From contig OZ234493.1 of assembly GCA_965153455.1 (NCBI GenBank), positions 10,034,213-10,098,212 of the forward strand: DNA of 64,000 nt, read 5' to 3'. The notes beneath the pieces were generated by a model that had not been told where the DNA came from, made no database searches, and saw only the letters and a list, made by a program, of their open reading frames with translations. Below, one piece after another: positions 11,998 through 23,277 of the stretch. The position numbers and the translations under genes are program-made. Each line of letters opens with the position of its first letter. Positions within the stretch are counted from its first letter, which is position 1. The stretch comes from Sphagnum compactum. Its lineage: Eukaryota > Bryophyta > Sphagnopsida > Sphagnales.

Positions 11998-14635
11998 AAA
12001 GATTGAAAAACTTTAGTAATATAATCAAACACAATAGACAATATGAAAACACATGTTATGAGAATTGGAAAACTTTTCCTTGGGTGGTACCACTAAGAAC
12101 CACCTTGCCAAAATCATAGGAAAGTTAGACTGAATTTAAGAAATAAAATTCCATTTCTTTATACATTGGTTTATTTGATGGACTAGGTGGGCTATGTGTT
12201 CCCCACCTATGCACACACTCATGAAAAATAATGAACACCCAAAAACCTATAATATGCATTAACATTTTGATTCTTGAACCATTCCTAACCCATTCTTGAC
12301 CCAGTTCCTAACTTTTTCCTTTTAAGTGTCCTTACACTTACACATTAGATATTTTTTCTTGTTTATTTAGTACATGCACAAGGGAATGATCCAAACTAAT
12401 CATTAAAATTACAAAATGTGAAAATAGTTATCATTTGTGTTCTTGACATCAATGGCTTTTCAAGGCTTCACAATTTTGATTTCAAAATTCATAATTAAAT
12501 CAAAATTGATTCTATCAATTATCTATAAAAGACATCAAGTAGGTTGGCATTTGAATTATTCTTGAAAAATAACATTTAAGAAAACTTCCCAAAAAATAGA
12601 TTCCTTTTGTGTTCTTGATAAACAAAATTCTTCGTGTGACATTCTTAAAACTTTTTGCTTATGCATTCATTTTCCACATCAAAACACATTTTTCTGTAAA
12701 TTTAATTAGAATTTTGAATTTTATATGACTTGGGTAACCTTTTGATAAATAATTGGAATGAAAAAAAAAAGTTATGCGAATTTTATGTTGTCCTGAAGTT
12801 GGATGGGTTACAAAAGCTTGGGGTGTGACATTCTTAGAGGTACTACCCAAGGATAAGTTTGCCCTAGTAGAAGATCCAACCTCTCTCAACCACACTACAT
12901 AACATTGCAAAATGCTCTTCAAAATGGGTGCAAATATGATTAAAGGAGCCAAAAACCATGTCAGATAGTGGTGAATATTGTGAACTTTTTTACATATGTT
13001 TTTCTTGACATTTTAAAGTTATGTTAATCATTCCAAGTTGTGTTAAATGATTAATATGAATGCTGAGGAATTCAAATTAAAAATTTATTAAATTAAAATT
13101 TGGGTTTTGGTTTTAGTAAAGGACATTTGAATAGGTGTTATATCAAATTGTGGCTAATTTTACCAAGGTTAAATAAGGATTATTTTTTAAAATTAATTTT
13201 GATGATAAAAGTTTTTTGATGATAGTAACCTATTACCCACATTCAAAGAGCACTCACAATTTAAAAGATGTGGAATTTGAAATTTATAAAAATTCAAAGT
13301 ATTTTTCAAATTTTAAAATTTTTAAAAGTCCTTTACCACATGTAAATGGGGTGTAATGTGCTTGACATACAAAACAAAGTTGTAGTTTATAATACAAAAA
13401 AACAAAAACATAGAGTAGTTAGCATATTTTGGTATGATTCAAAATTATGATAAGTTTTCAAGATGAAATGCAAAATCTAGCAAAATTTACACACTTTGAA
13501 AAATTAATATTTATTCAACAATGATCAACACAAAACATGCAATATATTAGGGTCACTATATGTATTTTTAATAATAAGTTGTAGAAGACTTCATCAAAAA
13601 AATCTTTCATATGAAAAAATGAAAAATGACTAAAAAGGATTCACAATCCTTTTGTAAAGTAATCTCATTGGCTCGCTTAATCATATCCGCACCCAAATGC
13701 CTTGCAAAATTCAAGAAAATCAAGAACTTGCATATAGGCCTTAAACACAATGAAATAGGTATTTACGTCTAGATGTAGCCCCCATTTTTGATGTCATGTG
13801 TACATGTGCACACAATCTATTATCATTGCTGAATTCATCCAAGCATGATTGGGGTACCACATTTAAACCTTAAAGATTCACTCCAAGGATTCCCAAATTC
13901 ACTTTTTTCTTCACTTTTCCCATGACATGTCTTACACAACACCCTTTTTTCTCATGTCAAATGAAATAATTTTGTTCCAAATCTTATATAAACCTCTAGA
14001 ATATCTGTTGTTTTTCATTTATGAAAGTGAGAATAATAAAATTTATTCAATGTGGGCCATGTTCTATCAATGGCCCAAAATTCCTAGAAATTTGATTTTT
14101 TGAAACTTTTTACATTACAATAGGGCATTTGATTCTTGTCACATTCATACATTTTATACACATTAACACATAGGTGTTTGTGCTAAAGATCTTGGGCCAA
14201 AAAAAATTGTTTAGACATTCCTTATGGGTCCTTGAACTTTTTTTCCTCATGAAACAAACTCCTAAATTTTTTTTCATTGACTTGATAAGAATCCTTAAAC
14301 ATGTTCAAATTTGACATTCTATGCATAGAATAATACCTTTTTACTGTATCTATTTATGAATAAAATCAAACTTTTAATATAAATGTGTCATTAAGTTTCA
14401 ACAACATGTTTATATGAAGGGGTCTAGTGAATATAAAATGAGACAATCCTTTTGGGTACCCAAGCCATACTTTTTCCCAAATAGTTTTTTAGCAAAATAT
14501 CGAATAAAAAATTCTTTGAAGTTTTTCATCACAAAAGCGGATTTTGAAAAATAATGTAATTATTCAACACCTAAATGCCAAACATGAAAACGTACTATGG
14601 TATATATTCAAATATTTTCGAAAGGTTTGTGGAAA
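11998..14635. other. AT-rich intergenic sequence, no gene seen
   Basis: No supported coding region. Near 12780-12870 there is a slightly richer segment (gatgggttacaaaagcttgg followed by gtgtgacattcttag) of a style often seen in old LTRs, but I could not find paired LTRs, a primer-binding site or a polypurine tract. Confidence 0.4.
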
Positions 14636-14880
14636 GGCTTGTGCTTAGATGTGAAAAAAAATCCTATGTGACCAATGATATTGGTAGAATGGGAGCCTTG
14701 ATATTGTCTTGATGAAACTTCTTTGATAAGCTTGGCATTTGAATGTTGTAATGGCCTTATAAGCTTGTGCCTAAGTATGGAGAAGGAAAAATGACCAATG
14801 AGATTGTTTGAATTGGTGACTTGAATTGTTTTAAAGAGTTGCCTTAATGAATTAGTGCCTAGATGTTGCATCTCTTTTCC
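14636..14880. repeat. Two-unit degenerate tandem duplication (~120 bp)
   Basis: The phrase 'gcttgtgcttagatgt...atgaccaatgatattg' starting near 14638 recurs as 'gcttgtgcctaagtat...atgaccaatgagattg' near 14762, giving a period of about 120-125 bases; a third partial copy starts near 14850 (agtgcctagatgttgca). The minus-strand frame across it simply translates the duplication twice. Confidence 0.65.
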
Positions 14881-14899
14881 ACATGGTCTGGGCAAAAGA

Positions 14900-17280
14900 C
14901 ATGCAAATTGTTAGGAATTTTTAACAATAATTTGGAGCTTTCTACACATTTTATTCTAATTTGAATAAGGGATGCACAAACCCTTTCATCTATATATATA
15001 ATTTCAACCTTGCAACCTTTTTTTTACATTAACAAACAGGGTTTCGGCACATTACTTGAGTTGTTTGTTTTAAAAGAATAATATGTCCAGGCTTCTATAT
15101 TTAAGCTATTTTGATTGATTTTTATAAGTTGGTTTGTAAGTGGCAATTTGAGATGATATTCACTTTTGTTTCTCCTTTGCCCAATGTATATGACTAGCAA
15201 TTGGGTGTTAGCTTTGGTTGTGTGTAGTGACACATTGTGATTAAAGTTTATAAAATTTGACAAATATTTTGTAGCCAAAAAGAAAGGGGTCAATAGATTG
15301 ACTTGAAGACAACAACTATGTGTTACATTGTTGAAAAAGAAAGATTGTCCTAGTGTTTGCAAACTTAAAACTCATTCATTATTTGCTCCAACTTCTAAAT
15401 AAAATGATCGAATAAAATGCTAAAGACTTAGGTGGATTAGGACACTCTAGATTCACTCTCATTGAGTGACCACATGATTCTCAATGACAATCACTCATCC
15501 CACTATTGTTGCAAATCCCAACAGCTTTCACAAGACAAGAATTCCGGCCGAGTCCCATATTTATGTAATATTTCAAATTCACCAATACCCAGAATGGAAA
15601 CCATTTGAAATCCCCTCTCAAAAATGCCAACGAAGGTATCACTCTCTTGACTTTAGTGCCCAATTTACAACCCAAAATGATATATCTCAAGTTCTATTAC
15701 TCCTAGACAATGCCATCAAGGATCTCTCGACAAATCCCCTTTGGCTTTGCATCATCTCCACCACCAGCCCAAAACATTTCTAAACCTAGTCCTACAACAC
15801 AAAGGAAGACTTGAAAGACCAAGTACACCACATAAACATTCTTTTTATGAGTGCCTTCCAAAAACAAGAAACACCAAAAGAAAAAACTAGAAGAAACTGT
15901 ATGCCAAACTTATTTCTTGTCTCGTACACTACCATCTTTCTTAAGCCAAAGTCCATTCCTTTATAACCCAAGCTCCACTCATCAGCAAATCTCCATAGCC
16001 AATCAAAGGCACAACTCCATGAAAAACAATAAAACAATGATGATATGTCAATAAGTTCATCATAAACATCCTAGACCAAGTGCCACAACTTAGCTCCTCC
16101 CATGAATGCATGCATCAGAAACATAAAAACAATACAAATAAGAACAATCTAAAACAAGCAGCACACAATCTTGCATGATCACTCTAACCATCAATCGCTG
16201 GCTAAGTATTGTCACCTTTTGCCCTTTTCGCTTTAGGTCTTCCTTCTAAGTCACAATCCAACTTTGATTTGAAATCTTTGTACACTAGATATTTTGCATT
16301 ATGTACCTTATTATCAACTTTATTTGAAGAGATTTGCTGAATAGAACTTTATAAATCTTGCAAACCAAACAAGAACCATTCACCATCGATTCTTCTTTCT
16401 AATATATCAACAATCATGGTTAGATGTTGGTTTGATGACTACCCATGTCCCACAATTCATGCCCCTGCCACTAACTTAGTGAAGGCCAAAAATGATGTTG
16501 AACAAATTGAGAAAGAGAAATTCTCCTCAACCAACAATGTAAGCCAATATGAGTTCAAACAATTCAGATTTGGAAGGGGAGGGGTTCTTCCTCTTGAAAT
16601 ATATCCATGCAATGCGCCTACAACTCCTAACATGTGCACTTATACCACATGTTAGCAATCAACTTTATCCCATATGGTTTGCCCAAAGTTCTCCCTTTGT
16701 CACTCATATATCCAGGCCAAAGGGAAGTCACTACAGCTTCTCATAAAAAAGCTTATTTTGTGGAGGATTGAAAGTTTCAGGTTTTTTTTTGGTGATAGGC
16801 CAATCAAATTGACTCATTGCTTCGGAAAAGAAAAACTTGAGAGACCCCCATCTAATTAATAAAACTAACAAAGTTTAGGGTTTAAATCATACTTGTCACC
16901 CTAATTTCTTTACTTGGACACCAAAAACACATGTGACTTCAGGAAAAATATTTCTTACATATATCTAAGGTTATCAATAAAAAAAATTCAAAATATTATA
17001 CCCTTGGGTATGTGTTTTATTAATGTATATTGATTTTAGGAAAATAATATACCCTATTTGAACCAAACAGATATATCTGGGTAAAAGATATACCCACACA
17101 ACATTGATAAACAAATGGATGAATAGGGGAGTTGTTCCAAAATTATGGTTTTTGAAATGCTTATTACAAATAAAACAAATGTTTCCATGAATGTTTGTCA
17201 ATTACTTGTGGAAGTTTACAAATAAGTCTTCCTGCTGACATAAGTGGGTTATATGGACATGTTCTATTTTAGGGAGTTTG
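14900..17280. other. No recognisable gene; slightly richer patch at 15.48-16.65 kb
   Basis: Mostly AT-rich. Positions 15484-15783 (99 codons) and 16416-16655 (79 codons) have a more protein-like amino-acid mix than neighbouring open frames, and may be fragments of an old coding sequence, but I recognise no domain. No splice structure linking them is evident. Confidence 0.35.
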
Positions 17281-17352
17281 TGATGGGTGTTCTTTTTTTG
17301 GTGGGGTGGAGGACCATTCAAAGAGGGCCCATCACCAAAAGAAAAAAACACC
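17281..17352. repeat. Inverted repeat, hairpin of ~20-bp arms
   Basis: The arm ggtgttctttttttggtg at 17286-17303 is matched in reverse complement by caccaaaagaaaaaaacacc at 17333-17352, and the outer words tgatggg (17281-17287) and cccatca (17328-17334) also pair. The spacer is about 30 bases. It could be a tiny foldback element or chance pairing of A/T-rich arms. Confidence 0.6.
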
Positions 17353-17404
17353 TATTGGATATCCCCCAAACTAATTAATAACAATCACATTATACCATAT
17401 CACA

Positions 17405-18165
17405 TAATTAACACTAGTGTGGCCTGTGCTGTTGGGTCAAGTGTGAACTTGTTATAATGTAAGGTGGACACAACATATGACATTATTTTGAAAGGAAATC
17501 ATGCTTGAATTGAATGATAAGCCTTCAAATGTTACCATGTTCTCAACTAGTTTTTCCTTCCGAAACCTGATTTTTTATTAAAAATTGAATTTTCAGTGAC
17601 AAAAATCACTGAAATTTTCATATTTCCAACATCCTAAGTCCAAATCTCACAACATAAATACCATTAAATCTGAATCATCAAGATCTTTCCAACAACACCA
17701 AAGGCACATCACAATTCCTTATACTTGAATTGAATGGTAGACATTCAAGTGTTACCACATCCTCAACTGAATTTTCCTTTCAAAACCTGGTTTTTTGGAA
17801 TTTATTTGAATTTTCAGCAACAGAAATCACCTGAAAATCAATATCTCCCATATTCTGAATCCAAATCTTACCGAATAAATTCCATTAAATCCTGCTCATC
17901 AAGATCTTTCCAATAACACCAAACGCACATTCCAACTCCTCTGAATTTTCCGCTATGATTTAGTTTAATTGAATTTTCAGTGAAGAAGTCATTCAATATT
18001 CATGAACTTTTGCACTGCAAGTCCAAACATCATGGAACCAAGCCCATGCACCCCTCCTCTTCCAGAGCTTTCGAAAGACACCAATAACACAATCTGAAGC
18101 ATCCCGGTTTGGTGGATCTCCTCGAAACAAAACAACACAAACTACCTTCCTTCATAGATAGATCC
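17405..18165 (+). repeat. Dispersed repeat Z, copy 1, with internal tandem units
   Basis: The unit contains, in order, 'caagtgtgaact', 'gttaccatgttctcaact', 'ttttccttccgaaacctg', 'gaattttcagtgacaaaaat', a 'tccaaatctcacaac' phrase, 'ccattaaat', 'catcaagatctttccaaca' and 'caccaaaggcacat'. The gaattttcag anchor recurs at 17587, 17808 and 17971, so this copy holds about three units with periods of about 221 and 163 bases. It ends with a ccttccttcatagataga phrase. Related copies lie at 18495-18910 and 49045-49455, which shows it is mobile or was spread by segmental copying. Class unknown; an LTR or an LTR-proximal segment is possible. Confidence 0.8.
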
Positions 18166-18494
18166 TCATTGAAGGAGTTGTGAGATATGGGTAAATAACT
18201 AACTGGCTTCAGACCAGGGCCGGCTTCTGATCAAACTCTGTTTTATTTTCAGAATTCAACAAATAGTGTCATAGGGCAAGGGTGCCAGACATGAGGGAAA
18301 CATGCAAAACAAGTATGATGCATGCAAATCAAGATAATGAATCTCAAGTAATTTCAAAACCTTATCCCTTTGGATAGCTACAAATTCCAACTTTTCCATC
18401 ATCTCATTAGCAAACTTCCTCCTCCCCACCACCACCACCTCCTTTTCAGACTTTTGTGCACCTGTTGTCTCTTATCATGTGCTTTTTGTGTAGA

Positions 18495-18910
18495 GTAGTG
18501 CAGCCCATGATGTTGCCCCAAGTGTGAACTGGTTACCCAATTGGTTCCCTTCCAAAACCATTTCTATGATTTAATTGAATTTCCAATGATGAAAACTACC
18601 CAAAATTCAATATCTCCCACATTCTAGTTCTAAAAATTTCCAATCCACCATTTATTAAACCCAACTCATTGAGGACTTTCTAACAGTACCGATAGCACGC
18701 CCAAATTCCTTTATAATTTTTAGTTTTGATGTAAATGAATTTAGAGTGAAAAAAAGAATTGTTCAATATTCAGTAACTTCTCCACATAGGTTGAAACATG
18801 ATGAAATCAACTGAGTGCACCCCTACTCATTGAGGGTGTTCTAACAGCAAGACCACAAGGAGAGGCACCAATGTTGGGGAGATCTCAATGTGACAAACAA
18901 AACAAGGCAT
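18495..18910 (+). repeat. Dispersed repeat Z, copy 2
   Basis: Same order of phrases as copy 1: 'caagtgtgaactggttac', 'gaatttccaatgatgaaaac', 'attcaatatctcccacattc', 'taaacccaactcattgagga', then a second unit beginning 'gaatttagagtgaaaaa' and ending with 'gagatctcaatgtgacaaac'. It is closer to the copy at 49 kb than to copy 1 (for example the shared 'tgacaaacaaa' end). Confidence 0.78.
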
Positions 18911-20289
18911 CATAAACACGCTGGCCCTGCCAATAGATAAGATGTTGCACATCTATCTACTGTGTCCACACTCTCAACACCAAAAAAATCTGTTCCAATC
19001 TAAATAGTCTAAACACTTTCATAAAAGAAACCGGTTCACCTAATGTGAAACCGGTTCTAATAAGGTAAAACTTTCAAAAGTTGGATCCCTGTGGGGGCAG
19101 GGCCCAACAAACAAACAACCAACCTTCCTTTGTAGATAAACATGAACCCTAATACACTAGAAAAAGGTAAAGAAACCACTCCCATTATTGAACTGATGTT
19201 GGTGCTTTCTCCAATCTTTTGCCATTGACTACAACCCAATTTGTCACAAAGGTTAAATATACATGTAATTGCACCATGGATTGTTGTATTTAATTTTTTT
19301 TGGTGGGGGTAAAGGTGAATCCTACTGGAGGTATCATAGACACTACCTTTTCTCAAAGCCCAAAATGGCCTCCATCAAACAAACCTCAGATGACGATGAC
19401 TTCTTGTATCTTTGGTTTCAAACTTGAATCTGAATTTATAAACCAGCCCATTAAGATCAATTGGTCTGGTTCTCGGGTTTGAATGAACTAAAGCAGCAAA
19501 GGATTTCTCAATGCTTTGAACATGCCATATTAGGATGTGTGTGGCAAATTGAAACTCTAAGCTCACTTTTAAAACTGCATACAAATCACTTAACCCCAAA
19601 TCTAAAAAGCCTTTAACAAAGAATTATTTGATGCAGAAAAGGTCAAATGAATATATGTTGTAATATGTAGTTATATTAACTTTCCTATTGATTAAAGGTC
19701 GAGCTACAAAACATATAAAAGAAAATTACTTACTTTTAGACAATTACTAACCATTTACAATGATAAACCAATTAGGAAACTTTCTTTTTCCATTGGATTT
19801 GAGCAATTACACCCCCACCAAAGTCTTCAACTTGAAGAATTATATATCGCGTACACTGTTAGATCTTCTCTCTAATATCCTTTAATAAAATTTTCCAATG
19901 TAACAATCCAGGTATCAACTCAAAAAATAAAATTGTCCTTTGCTGGGGTGATGGAGATTTCCTGGGCGGACCAGTGTAAAGAATGCAATGGGTTAATACG
20001 AAAGTGGAACCAAATGCAATGACCCAGCTGATTCTTCCAATTTACTTTGGACAAAGAGTTGTGGAAAAGGGGTTAAGTGCCAGAAACAGATGAACTCTCC
20101 TCTGACCCTCGTCAACGGCCAGGGTGAACCAGCATCCAAGTTGGTACCTTCACCATTTTGAGCAAGGCCTCTTAGTGGCCATATTAAGCCCCAAAAATGA
20201 TAGATTTGAACTCAGAGACCCTGATTTAGTCGTAGTGTGGGCAAAGTGTGGCATATTTGTGACGATTTAGAAATAATTTAAACGGATTT
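18911..20289. other. Mixed intergenic DNA upstream of the LINE
   Basis: No gene recognised. Around 20119-20140 there is a ccagggtgaaccagcatcca word resembling the terminal inverted repeat of the MITE family seen at 57653-58026. GC content begins to rise at about 20290, where the LINE leader probably starts. Confidence 0.4.
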
Positions 20290-20452
20290 TGGGATTTTTA
20301 CCCTGGTACCAACATGGGTGCTTGTCCACCCAAGGCCCTCCTCAACATCCTGACCCCTAAGTTGCTGCCGGGCTCAGTCGTACCACAAGCTCTTGTTTCC
20401 ATGGACCGATTTCAGTAATCTTCAGTTTTTTCTTGGGCGCTTGTAGGAGATA

Positions 20453-23277
20453 ATGATGGAAATCTGCTCTGATTCAGATGATCAGCAGCAGATCTCTAAA
20501 CTAAGCGAAGATTATCAGCTAGCTAGCAGGATACGAAAAGCGGGAAAAAACGCCCGATTAGGGCTCGAAAAATCCAAACCGAGCTCCAAAGAAGGCAACG
20601 GCTCTTTTGTTTTCCCGCCCGAAAACGAGAAAGCTCCACTCTTCACGGATCGTCTCTCTGTTCCTCCCAAGCAATGGAGCAACGAAGCCCACGCCGCGCC
20701 GAGCTCCTCTCATCCGGAAAGCGACGAGAAGCAAGCTGCTGCAACGCCGGAGGGATCGGCGGCAACCAAAGAGAGGCGGAGGAGGCAATCCCCAGGCGGG
20801 AACGAGCAAGCTCGAACTGCCAGGAGCGATGGAGAGCTCGACGATGGAGGATCGCGGCGACCATCCCCGCCCGGAAGCCATCGCGAAGGTGCTCCGCAAC
20901 TCGTCAAGGAAGCTCCCGGAGCTTCGGACAGCACTCCTCGATCTCAGGTTCTTCCCCTTATCTCTGCTCCTCTCTCTCGCATTCCAGAGCTCTATTTTGC
21001 TGTGACGAGAAAAGGTCCGAGCTCGGAAGCCCGGGGAGCTGACGCCGAAAGGCGCTCAGCAAGAGGAGAGCTCCAAACCAAAAGACCGGTCCCAAGTGAG
21101 AGATCTCTTCCAGGAAGACAGTCGGAAACCTCTTCGGCCACTCCTCGAAACTCTGCTCTACCCACGCACCCGAGCAACGGACCAGGATCGATCATTCCCA
21201 CGGGAGCTGATCCCCAAGGTCCATCGCCAGTGGACCCGAACTTAGTTTTAGAAGCGGATTTCCCTTCCGAGTTGGTCTTAGAAATGCAGGGCGCGGCTGC
21301 TATGAAGGCGCGCAGAATTGTCATTGGACGGACTTTGGGTGGGAGAGCTTCATTCAAAGCTCTCCATGAATGCTTGAAACTCCATTTACCCTCCTCCTTT
21401 GTCTCTACCACGCTTCTGACGAAAGGGTATTTCTTAATCCTCTTCGACAAAGAAGAAGGCGCGATCGCCACCAGGAAGCTCACCACGGTTGATTAGAATG
21501 GACTCAATCTGTCCTTCTCCAAATTCTCCCCGGACTTTGATGCCAGCGCTCATGGATCCGAATCGCTCCTAACTCACTCAATTAAAGTCCAATTCCCGGA
21601 CTTGCACGAGCAGTTTAGGAATGCCAAAGCTCTCACAATCTTGGCCAACAAACTTGGGGAAGTGCTGGACATTGAGGCCGCCGACTCGTACATCAAAAGG
21701 CCGGCTGGCCCATGGTTATAGTGGAGGTGCAAGACATCACCAAACTAGCGGGTTACATCAGGATCCCGAGGATGGCAGAGGGAGCCGGCACCTCTAACGT
21801 CATTTTGCAAAAAATTCTCTACTCTGGTTTACCAAACCAGTGTAGAAAATGTCGTAAATTTGGGCATCACGCGCGTGCTTGCACCACCAACATGTTCAGG
21901 CCCCAAGAGGGGCAGGTGCAATCCAATCCCTCACGAAGAGAGAGCGCAGGAGGGGCCTCAGGTCCGAGCTCTGCTCCTCAGATCTCAGACAAGACAATCA
22001 AAACCAGGCAGCCCGAAAGCTTCTCTATTGATCCTCAGAGAAAAAATGGTGGATCCCAGAGAGATGGAGCATCTGAACCAGCAGGTCCCTCCCAGTTCCT
22101 TACACACACAGCCAGCCAGAACAACATCACTTTCGAGAGCCCGGTTCAGGCCTCTAGGCAAAGGAGCCCAGAAGGAAAGGAATCGAGGGATCAGGGGATG
22201 TCAGACATCCCTGACCACTTGACTGGCTCCAAGGTCAAGGCAGGCCTGGCAAAATAGCAACTCCCTTTCGGTCTCCCACAACAGGAAGATCGATAAAAAA
22301 AAACAAGAGAGGAAAACTCAAACCCCTTCGCCAGTCCAGGGGAGGGGAGAAGAGAGGTAGGAGGCATTAGCAGGTCCTCGGAGGATCCCTCGGAATGCTG
22401 GATCTTCAAGGCAAAAAAGGGGAACGCCCGAGCAACACCAAGACTGGTCGATCCACAGGCCCCCTCTCACACCCCACAAAGGGAGATCACTCCAGGGGGA
22501 AAGAGAGGCCCCCTGCACTCTGATGTGCACCAATCTTTCCTCTCCTCACTAGGAATCACTGTACCGCCAGGCAGAGAACCTTTCAGAGCCAGGCTCTGGC
22601 CGGTTATAACCAGGTACAAAAATGCACAGAAGGAGACGCTGATGCGCTTCAAAGAACACACCCCTCCAAGCCTGCCTCTGAACATCAGGCTCAAAGGGCC
22701 AGCAGAGGAGCTCGAGGAGGAATGGTCCACCGACGCTGCCTGGGGGGAACTCATTCACCAAGTGGAAGTTGAGCTGAAGGACCAAACTCTGAGATTCTAT
22801 CTCAGCATCAGCGAGAAACCACGGTTAGAATGGTCTTGGCAAGATGAGTCAAACAGGGGGGGGATGGAGTGCACCATCCTGGTATTCATCCACACTGGAT
22901 TAAAAGGTGTTAGTGTCCAAAAAAGGAAAAATCTACACTGGATCGCGCTGGACCACACTCCGGATCTGAACAATGAGGTAGCATTCACGGTCCCAGCACA
23001 CAACCTCCTCATGAGGAAGGGGGAAGTGGACTCGTCTCGTCAAGAACTAAGGAACAGATCGGCTAGCATCTAGGCATCGCCTCAGGCCGCAAAAAAGAAG
23101 CGCCTCACCAGACTCGACATGACGATTCTGATGAACCCTGAGGTTGACACCCTAATCTCAGCTCAAGAGGATCTTAAAGAGGGGAGTGAAGGTAGCAAAC
23201 TCCCGCTCACTTTTGTCACCAGCCCCCCGGGATCGATCAGCCAGCCGGCTGCCCGAAGCAGGCTGACTTATGTTTGA
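20453..23277 (+). pseudogene. LINE ORF1 protein (DUF4283-like region and zinc knuckle), broken
   Basis: ORF1 proteins of plant L1 elements bind element RNA. The start at 20453 is favoured because an in-frame TAG lies at 20444. About 260 residues of Ser/Pro/Arg-rich, probably disordered sequence come first. A DUF4283-like region follows, beginning around IVIGRTLGG (about 21310). It runs through a TAG at 21494, and a one-base loss near 21705-21712 changes the frame. The zinc knuckle CRKCRKFGHHARAC (C-x2-C-x4-H-x4-C) is intact at 21841-21882. Beyond it the same frame continues, through TAG 22255, TAA 22294 and TAG 23071, to a TGA at 23275. That gives about 940 codons, long for a plant LINE ORF1. 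The region after the knuckle (22297-23070, open) is a well-mixed globular-looking sequence I do not recognise. The final stop overlaps the ORF2 start by eight bases. Confidence 0.88.

Noticed and set aside
12659-12952. 97-codon minus-strand frame
   Set aside because: No motif; overlaps a segment that looks more like old LTR-type sequence, without a partner to prove it.
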